15,381 nt of DNA, taken from Chloroflexota bacterium. Its GTDB lineage: Bacteria; Chloroflexota; Dormibacteria; Dormibacterales; Dormibacteraceae. Below the pieces are notes generated by a model. It worked only from the letters and a program-made list of their open reading frames with translations, was not told the DNA's origin and did not search any database. How positions within the stretch are numbered: the first letter of the stretch is position 1; the number at the start of each line of letters is the position of its first letter. The position numbers and the translations under genes were made by a program. Shown in pieces: positions 1 to 4,574 of this stretch. The stretch spans positions 1 to 15,381 of the forward strand of contig VBJR01000226.1 of NCBI GenBank assembly GCA_005880175.1, read 5' to 3'.

Positions 1-102
1 CCATAACCAACCGCCCCACCTCTCCGCAGACCCTCATCCGCCAAGCCCTGGCTCCGGCCCGCTCAGCCGCCTACGCGCGGACCTGAATAGTTACACGTGT
101 AG

Positions 103-909
103 TTGAAGGCCTACGCCAAGGCGGCGGTGGAGGTCGGGGTCCAGGTGGTCGAGCGCTCGGTGCTGGCGCCCCTGCGCAAGCGGCGCTACTTCGCGCTCGC
201 GCAGCTGAACGCGGACATCGCTGAGCAGGTGGCGGAAGTGAACGGCGGGCCCTTCCGCGGGCTCCCCGTCTCCCGCCGCGACCTCTTCCGGGACCTGGAG
301 CGGCCGGCCCTGCGGCCGCTGCCCCAGCGGCGCTACGAGTTCGCGACCTGGAAGAAGGCGAAGGTCAACATCGACTACCACGTCGAGTTCGACCTGAACT
401 ACTACTCGGTGCCCTACCGCCTGGTCCGCGAGCAGGTCGAGGTGCGCGCCACCCAGACCACTGTGGAGATCTTCCACAACCACCAGCGGGTGGCCAGCCA
501 CCTCCGCAGCCACGGCAGACGCTGCTTCATCACCTGTCCGGAGCACCGGCCCGCGTCGCACCGCGCCCATCTGGAGTGGACGCCCTCGCGGCTGCTGGGC
601 TGGGCGGCCGGCGTGAGCGCCGAGGTCGAGGAGGTGGTGGACACCATCCTGCGCACCCGGCCCCACCCCGAGCAGGGCTACCGCGCCTGCCTGGGCCTGA
701 TGCGGCTGGCCAAGCGCTACGGCCGCGAACGCCTGGGCGCCGCCTGCGGGCGGGCGCTGGCGCTCGCCAGCCCCTCGTACCGCACGGTGGAGTCCATCCT
801 GAAGAGCGGCCAGGACGGCCAGCCGCTGCCGAACTCGCGCCCGGCCCCGCCGGCGCCCGTCGAGCACGAGAACGTGCGCGGCGCCGCCTACTACCGCGTG
901 GAGGGCTGA
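103..909 (+). pseudogene. istA: IS21-family transposase IstA, C-terminal remnant
   Basis: IstA is the DDE transposase of IS21 elements. The open frame has about 268 residues, against roughly 400-500 in full IstA. It starts at the stretch AKAAVEVGVQVVER, whose glutamate fits the third catalytic residue of the DDE triad, and continues through the typical C-terminal signatures RPALRPLP, WKKAKVNIDYHVE, YYSVPYRLV, AHLEWTPSRLLGWA, RPHPEQGYRACLGLMRL and YRTVESIL. The N-terminal helix-turn-helix and the first two catalytic aspartates are absent. The frame is closed upstream by TAG at 100-102, and the TTG at 103 has no convincing ribosome site, so this is a broken gene rather than a short protein. It ends five bases before istB, whose ribosome site GGAGGG lies inside its last codons. 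Confidence 0.88.
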
Positions 910-914
910 GCGCG

Positions 915-1661
915 ATGCTGGTCAACCAGACCATCGAGCAACTGGGCCTGATGGGCCTGGCCGGCATGGCCCAGGCCCTGCGCGAGCAGCTGGAGCAGAG
1001 CCAGTACCACGAGCTCAGCTTCGAGGAGCGGCTCGGCCTGCTCGTCGACCGCGAGATGCAGGTGCGCGACAACCGCCGCCTGGCCACCCGCCTCAAGGCC
1101 GCCCGCTTGCGCCAACCGGCGAGCGTGGAGGACCTCGACTTCCGCACCCCGCGCGGCCTCGACCGGGGCCTGGTCCTGAGCCTGGCCCAGGCCGGCTGGG
1201 TGGATTCCCACCACAACCTGCTCCTGAGCGGTCCCACCGGCGTGGGCAAGAGCTTCGTCGCCTGTGCCCTCGCCCAGGCCGCCATCCGCCGCGGTCACAC
1301 CGCGCTCTACCTCCGTGCCCCTCGCCTGCTCGCCGACCTGGCCCTGGCCCGCGGCGACGGCCGCTACCCCCGGCTGCTGGCTCAGCTGGCCAAGGTCGCG
1401 CTCCTGGTCCTCGACGACTTCCTGCTCACCCCCGCCACCCCCGAGGAGGCCCGCGACCTGCTCGAGGTCATCGAGGACCGCTGCCAGCTCCGCTCCACCA
1501 TGGTCGTCAGCCAGCTCCCTCCGGACAACTGGCACACCGCTCTCGCCGACCCCACCCTGGCCGACGCCATCCTCGACCGCCTGTTCCACAACGCCCACCG
1601 CGTCCAGCTCAAGGGCGCCTCCCAACGACGGCGCCAGCCCGAGGCCGACCCCGTTGCGTAA
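915..1661 (+). CDS. istB: IS21-family ATPase IstB (transposition helper)
   Basis: IstB is the AAA+ ATPase that assembles on DNA and directs the IstA transposase to its target. The 248-residue product has the family's usual length of about 250. It shows an N-terminal helical part (about 1-70), Walker A GPTGVGKS at residues 106-113 (Lys112), Walker B VALLVLDDF with Asp167-Asp168, a sensor-like stretch STMVVSQLPPDNW and the typical C-terminal segment LADAILDRLFHNAHRVQLKG. The ATG at 915 was chosen because GGAGGG sits at 900-905 and the protein begins with the usual hydrophobic helix. The open frame extends much further upstream, but that part overlaps istA and is not IstB-like. Its 3' end overlaps the next gene by 8 bases. 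It looks intact even though its partner istA is truncated. Confidence 0.93.
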   Translation: MLVNQTIEQLGLMGLAGMAQALREQLEQSQYHELSFEERLGLLVDREMQVRDNRRLATRLKAARLRQPASVEDLDFRTPRGLDRGLVLSLAQAGWVDSHHNLLLSGPTGVGKSFVACALAQAAIRRGHTALYLRAPRLLADLALARGDGRYPRLLAQLAKVALLVLDDFLLTPATPEEARDLLEVIEDRCQLRSTMVVSQLPPDNWHTALADPTLADAILDRLFHNAHRVQLKGASQRRRQPEADPVA

Positions 1662-2040
1662 CGTAACGGCACCGGCCTCCGAACGCTCCTGCCCCAGCTG
1701 CGGGCGCACCTTCATCTCCGACCGCCGCCGCATCTGGTGCTCGGACGCCTGCCGCCAGCGCGGCTTCCGCCTCCGCCGCCAGCCCGCCGACGAGGCCCCG
1801 CCGCTCCTGCCCCGCCGGCTCCACAAGAACGCCATCGTCTACATCTGCCCCGAGTGCGAGACCCGCTACCTCGGCGCTCAGCGCTGTGAGGAATGCGGCG
1901 TCTTCTGCCGCCGCCTGGGGCCTGGAGCGCCCTGCCCTCACTGTGAGGAGCCGGTCGCACTCTCCGACCTCGTCGCCACCATCACGCCGGTGACGCCCGC
2001 TCTGCCCCACCGGTTGGAGCTCCAGGAGCCCGGCTCATGA
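1654..2040 (+). CDS. IS21-associated multi-cysteine zinc-ribbon protein
   Basis: This is a 128-residue protein if read from the TTG at 1654, the only plausible start between the end of istB and the first cysteine pair; it overlaps istB by 8 bases. The first ribbon is CPSC at residues 13-16 paired with WCSDACRQR (Cys29, Cys33). A second cluster has CPEC (65-68), CEECGVFC (78-85) and CPHC (94-97). The CSDACRQR-type motif is common in small proteins encoded directly behind istB in high-GC bacteria, so I infer a passenger or accessory protein of the element, perhaps nucleic-acid binding. Its actual role is unknown. It overlaps the following gene by the four bases ATGA, which suggests coupled translation. 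The start codon is the weakest part of this call. Confidence 0.68.
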   Translation: MRNVTAPASERSCPSCGRTFISDRRRIWCSDACRQRGFRLRRQPADEAPPLLPRRLHKNAIVYICPECETRYLGAQRCEECGVFCRRLGPGAPCPHCEEPVALSDLVATITPVTPALPHRLELQEPGS

Positions 2041-2237
2041 ACGAGCGGCCCGAGGTCATGGCTCTGCTCGCTTGCCTCCGCTACGACTACGACGCTGTCC
2101 GCCACGAGCTGGACCTGCTCGACGACATCGAGCTGGCCGTGCTGCGCGGCGCCAGCCTCGACCTGCAGCTCGACATCACCGTGCTCCAGCAAGAGCGTGC
2201 CCGCCCTGGCCAGGGCGGAACCTCCACGCCGCCATGA
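2037..2237 (+). CDS. Small hypothetical protein in the IS21 passenger operon
   Basis: This gene encodes 66 residues. The start ATG overlaps the upstream stop as ATGA, so translation is probably coupled to the zinc-ribbon gene. The first 55 residues are acidic and leucine-rich (for example HELDLLDDIELAVL and LDLQLDITVLQ), which predicts a short helical hairpin or coiled-coil protein. The last residues fall in an 18-bp palindrome and look like low-complexity tail. I do not recognise the family. The coupling and the good amphipathic pattern argue for a real gene, while the short length leaves doubt. Confidence 0.55.
   Translation: MNERPEVMALLACLRYDYDAVRHELDLLDDIELAVLRGASLDLQLDITVLQQERARPGQGGTSTPP
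2201..2218. repeat. 18-bp perfect palindrome at the end of the IS coding region
   Basis: CCGCCCTGG is directly followed by its reverse complement CCAGGGCGG with no loop. It lies in the last codons of the 66-residue gene and immediately before the non-coding tail. It could fold as a GC-rich stem in the transcript, but there is no T-run after it, so a standard intrinsic terminator is not supported. Confidence 0.6.
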
Positions 2238-2311
2238 TGGCCGCGCTCCTCTCGTCGCTCCGCTCCGGAAGGCCGTCGCTGACGCTCCGAACGGGCTCCT
2301 GGCACCACGAA

Positions 2312-2437
2312 GGGCTGTGGAAAGTGCCGCCCTGTGGACAGCCCCGGCCACCTCCCGGCTCGGGCTCCGGCCCGGTGAACGGGCCTGCCCACAGGGCTTG
2401 GACAACCCCACGGGGTTGCCCACACTTCCCACAGCCC
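2312..2437. repeat. Nested inverted repeats in the IS non-coding tail
   Basis: Four pairs of arms nest in a branched pattern. The outer arms are 2312-2326 and 2423-2437 (14 of 15 pairs, GGGCTGTGG against CCACAGCCC at the core). Next come perfect 9-bp arms GCCCTGTGG (2329-2337) and CCACAGGGC (2389-2397), which enclose the hairpin GGCCCG-GTGAA-CGGGCC (2369-2385). A separate hairpin, CAACCCC-AC-GGGGTTG (2403-2418), sits between the second and outer right arms. Together they could form a multi-branched cruciform or RNA fold. The arms repeat the word CCACA, so several 9-mers resemble DnaA boxes. There is no coding gene here. Function is unknown. Confidence 0.7.
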
Positions 2438-2534
2438 CGGCGGCGGGTTGAGAAAGAAGCCCTTGACACCGACCAGGCCCAGCGGCTACACCTTCTCAGC
2501 AACTGAATAGTCGTGACGTCGCCGTCCCGGCTCC

Positions 2535-2603
2535 GTTCGCATTCGACCGTGACGACTGTTCGCTTTCAACCGTGCAGGCCGTTCGCTTTCCGCGAAATGC
2601 GCA
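2535..2603 (+). repeat. IS21 right-end iterons (three 23-bp tandem units)
   Basis: GTTCGCATTCGACCGTG at 2535-2551 and GTTCGCTTTCAACCGTG at 2558-2574 match at 15 of 17 positions. GTTCGCTTTC recurs at 2581-2590, again exactly 23 bases further on. The last unit runs into CCGCGAAATGCGCA, ending at about 2603. Spaced repeats of this kind near both ends are known in IS21 elements as transposase-binding sites, and TG...CA termini are a family feature. I read this as the element's right terminus. No matching left copy is present in the window. Confidence 0.72.
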
Positions 2604-3034
2604 TTACGAGCTGGCCAATCGGTGCGAAACCCACCTGCAGAGGCTGACCTGGGTCGCCGAGGCCGGTGCCGAGCGCCTGCGGTCCGCTCGTCACCTGCAT
2701 CTCGCCTTCCTCCGTCATGCAGGTCTCCAACTATGAGCCACCTGTCATGGCGTTACGCGAACCTCTTTAGGTGTCGCCCCGAACGCCGCCCGGCCCACTA
2801 CGAGCCGAGCACCCGACCAAGGTCATCCAGCCGCTTGTGCTGCTCGCGCAGGAGCTGCAGCAGCCTGGTGTGGCAGGATCCCAAGCCAGGTGGCGGGTTC
2901 AAATAGTGTCCCGCCTCCCCGACCATTACCGCAGCAACGGCGACCGCCACATACTGGGGAGGTGGATTCGATGGCATACAATATGTAGTGGCTGTCAGGA
3001 CCCTCATCGGCACCGGGGAAGCGGGATTTGAACT
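2604..3034. other. Intergenic stretch without a recognisable gene
   Basis: About 430 bases between the IS right end and the opposite-strand istA fragment. The open frames here are short, lack credible ribosome sites and show no family signature, and the base composition is less GC-biased than the flanking genes. The stretch does contain two fragments that look like tRNA T-arm or 3'-end sequence: one on + at 2892-2925 and one on - at 3033-3021. It is probably decayed mobile-element or integration-site DNA. Confidence 0.5.
2892..2925 (+). other. tRNA 3'-end-like relic (T-arm with insertion, then CCA)
   Basis: GGCGGG (2892-2897) pairs with CCCGCC (2910-2915) around a loop that begins TTCAAAT, the classic T-loop word, but carries five extra bases. 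It is followed by TCCCCGACCA, which resembles an acceptor strand with discriminator base and CCA. No matching 5' acceptor (CGGGGAG-like), D-arm or anticodon arm is found upstream at the right distance, so this is not a functional tRNA. It could be a residue of an integration site or chance. Confidence 0.25.
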
Positions 3035-3382
3035 TCAAAGGCTGCCGGCTGGCTGCGTGGCGTCCGCCGGACGATCCCGGGTATGCCCAGCCTCGTCGGG
3101 TCGGCAGCCGCAACGAACAGCCGCCCCCGTCATCTCGCGGCGTGCTTGGAGTAACAGCACGCGGGCCAGAGGCCGAAGCTGCTCGACGTAAGGGTCGTGG
3201 TCTTCATAGCAGGGGGGCCACAGCGGCCGGTCAGCGGTCGCACCTGGTGTGGCCAACCGCGCGTACCGCGAGATGGTCCCCCTGTCCACCTTCAGCTCGC
3301 GAGCGATCCGTCGGTGGGTCCAGCCGAGCTGAACAAGCCGCAAGATCTCCTGCCGGGTCGACGTCTTGAGGAAGTTCGCCAT
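3035..3382 (-). pseudogene. istA: IS21-family IstA, N-terminal fragment on the opposite strand
   Basis: The reading frame begins MANFLKTSTRQEILRLVQLG at the ATG complementary to 3380-3382. It continues WTHRRIARELKVDRGTISRYAR, a helix-turn-helix of the kind that opens IS21 IstA transposases and binds the terminal repeats. Family similarity fades after about residue 65, and the frame stops after 115 residues, with no catalytic aspartates. It is therefore a truncated or frame-disrupted gene. Its orientation opposes the IS21 copy at 103-2603, and no iterons like those at 2535-2603 are seen upstream of its start. It is more likely a remnant of a second element than the missing half of the first. 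Confidence 0.72.
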
Positions 3383-3474
3383 CTCGCTTCCTTGATACGA
3401 AGCCGTTGACAGGGCCTGCGGCGTGACCCGCCGCGATGGCCGTCGCCTCGCCAGTTGGGTGCAAGGCGCGGTGC

Positions 3475-3480
3475 TACGCT
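3475..3480 (+). promoter_or_regulatory. Possible -10 box for the SEC-C gene
   Basis: TACGCT fits the TANNNT pattern of -10 elements in GC-rich bacteria and lies upstream of an AGGAGG sequence at 3514-3519. No good -35 hexamer is found at 16-18 bases; the nearest TTGGGT (3455) leaves only 14 bases. Weak evidence. Confidence 0.22.
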
Positions 3481-3566
3481 GTTGAGCCGAGGTTCCATGT
3501 TGACCCCTCGGCCAGGAGGAGCTGCGGGCGGCGGCCGCGCTCGCTGTCGAGTTCCTGGACGCCGCC

Positions 3567-4190
3567 GTGGACGGCAGCGTCGACTGGCCCCATGAGGACG
3601 TGCTCGAGTCCATGCCAGTAGACGAATGGCTCATGAACCTGCCCGGGCTCCTCGTCCACGCTGGCCTGCTCACCGAGGCGAGAGTCGTCGCGGAGCGCGC
3701 GGTCGAGGCCGATGCCGATAGCGATGTGCTGTACCTCGGGGACCTGGCCCAGTCCCTCGCCGAGGCGGGTCTCGAACGGGAGGCGGCTGAGCAGGCCGAA
3801 GCCAACCTGGACCGCTTCCCGGACGAATCCTGGGTGCTGGTCACATCCGGCTTCGCGTTGGCGAGATCGGATCCCGGGCGTGCGGACTCGCTGTTCCGCA
3901 AGGCGCTGATGCTGGCCCGGCCCGAGGAGGACCCGAGCGGCTACGAGGAGGTCTACGAGCACTACATCGAGTTCCTGGGCGGCCAGGAGGGGCGGGGTGC
4001 GGACCAGGAGGCGGCTCGGCGGCAGCTGGCGAGCTGGCGGCGATCGCAGGGACGCCTGAGTCTCTCAGCGGAACTGGTCCCGCGTCCGGCCGTGTACAGG
4101 CCGGTCGCGAGGACGGCGCCGAAGGTCGGGCGCAACGAGGCGTGTCCGTGCGGCAGCGGCAGGAAATACAAGCGCTGCTGTGGTGCCTGA
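3567..4190 (+). CDS. SEC-C motif (zinc-binding) tetratricopeptide-like protein
   Basis: This 207-residue soluble protein has a helical-repeat body (TPR-like A/L patterns such as [16 protein letters not shown] and [20 protein letters not shown]). It ends in a SEC-C motif, [15 protein letters not shown], with Cys193, Cys195, Cys204 and Cys205. SEC-C motifs bind zinc and mediate protein contacts in SecA and many small bacterial proteins; the specific role here is unknown. The GTG at 3567 is the first conventional start, but the same frame is open back to 3504 and encodes a plausible extra helix ([20 protein letters not shown]). AGGAGG lies at 3514-3519 and a TGA at 3501-3503 closes the frame. 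The true N-terminus may therefore be further upstream, with an unusual start, or lost by a small disruption. It converges on the next gene with only nine bases between the two stops. Confidence 0.8.
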   Translation: MDGSVDWPHEDVLESMPVDEWLMNLPGLLVHAGLLTEARVVAERAVEADADSDVLYLGDLAQSLAEAGLEREAAEQAEANLDRFPDESWVLVTSGFALARSDPGRADSLFRKALMLARPEEDPSGYEEVYEHYIEFLGGQEGRGADQEAARRQLASWRRSQGRLSLSAELVPRPAVYRPVARTAPKVGRNEACPCGSGRKYKRCCGA

Positions 4191-4199
4191 GCTTCGCGC

Positions 4200-4574
4200 C
4201 TACGGTGATCGTGCGCTGGCCGGGCCCTGCACATCGGCCCGCACCGCCCGGAAGTCGGAATCGTCGCCCATGTGGAAGTAAATACGGCCGTGCAGCGACC
4301 CGTCGTCCGCCAGCGCCGCCCAGCCGCGTCCATGGGCAGGGTCGCCATCATCATCGCCCTCCCAGCTGAACTCGACGTGCGGGCGTCCGTCGCGCTGCTC
4401 GTGACGACAGTCCATTCCGCCTTCCACGGCGATGAAGCGAAACAGGCCGGTCTCATCCCGGCCGAACTCCATGACAGCGGGCCCCATCAGGTCGATGGCT
4501 TCCCTGTCCCACAGCTCCTTCTCGATGATCCGCCACGCGCCGAGCACGGTGCGCGGCGTGTTCGAAGTCTCCAT
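4200..4574 (-). CDS. Small conserved hypothetical protein coupled to the SNF2 gene
   Basis: This is a 124-residue acidic soluble protein with no signal peptide or membrane segment. Segments such as AWRIIEKELWDREAIDLMGP, FRFIAVEGGMDCRH, VEFSWEGDDDGDPAHGRGWA and GRIYFHMGDDSDFRAVR match, as I recall it, a widespread uncharacterised bacterial family in which the protein begins with a W.I...E.WD..A.DL.GP block and ends at the F.AVR strand. No function is known. Its ATG overlaps the stop of the SNF2 gene as TGATG, so it is the second cistron of that operon and probably translated by re-initiation. The last ten or so residues after FRAVRAD look like a non-conserved tail. Confidence 0.8.
   Translation of the reverse strand: METSNTPRTVLGAWRIIEKELWDREAIDLMGPAVMEFGRDETGLFRFIAVEGGMDCRHEQRDGRPHVEFSWEGDDDGDPAHGRGWAALADDGSLHGRIYFHMGDDSDFRAVRADVQGPASARSP

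Larger units (their letters stand above)
103..2603 (+). mobile_element. 5'-truncated IS21-family insertion sequence with two passenger genes
   Basis: The element carries, in order, the 3' part of istA, a full-length istB, two small overlapping genes and a non-coding tail. The tail ends in three 23-bp tandem iterons and the sequence CCGCGAAATGCGCA at about 2590-2603. IS21 elements characteristically end in CA and carry repeated transposase-binding sites near their ends, so 2603 is the inferred right boundary. The left end and the first half or more of istA are missing; the join to foreign sequence lies near 83-103, where a TAG stop directly precedes the istA-matching frame. With no left end and no complete transposase the copy should not move by itself. 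The exact boundaries are inferred, because no target duplication can be read when one end is absent. Confidence 0.75.

Noticed and set aside
576..914. Upstream extension of the istB frame
   Set aside because: The frame is open but overlaps istA and translates to Gly/Arg/Pro-rich sequence. The ATG at 915 has a good ribosome site and gives the normal IstB length.
2403..2418. CAACCCC-AC-GGGGTTG hairpin as an intrinsic terminator
   Set aside because: No T-run follows, the loop is only two bases, and it forms part of the larger nested repeat.
2312..2437. DnaA-box-like cluster as a replication origin
   Set aside because: The 9-mers deviate from TTRTCCACA, no AT-rich unwinding region or replication gene is adjacent, and the stretch lies inside an IS tail. 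It is kept only as an unexplained structured repeat.
2463..2492. TTGACA near the IS right end as an outward promoter
   Set aside because: The best -10 candidate at 17-18 bases (CTACAC/TACACC) is poor, and no gene lies directly downstream.
2566..2718. A 50-codon minus-strand ORF with a possible upstream start at 2718
   Set aside because: It runs through the IS right-end iterons to find its stop and resembles no known protein. It is probably a chance frame over the insertion boundary.
3406..3411. TTGACA as a -35 box for the SEC-C gene
   Set aside because: At a 16-18 base spacing the following sequence is pure GC, with no -10-like hexamer.
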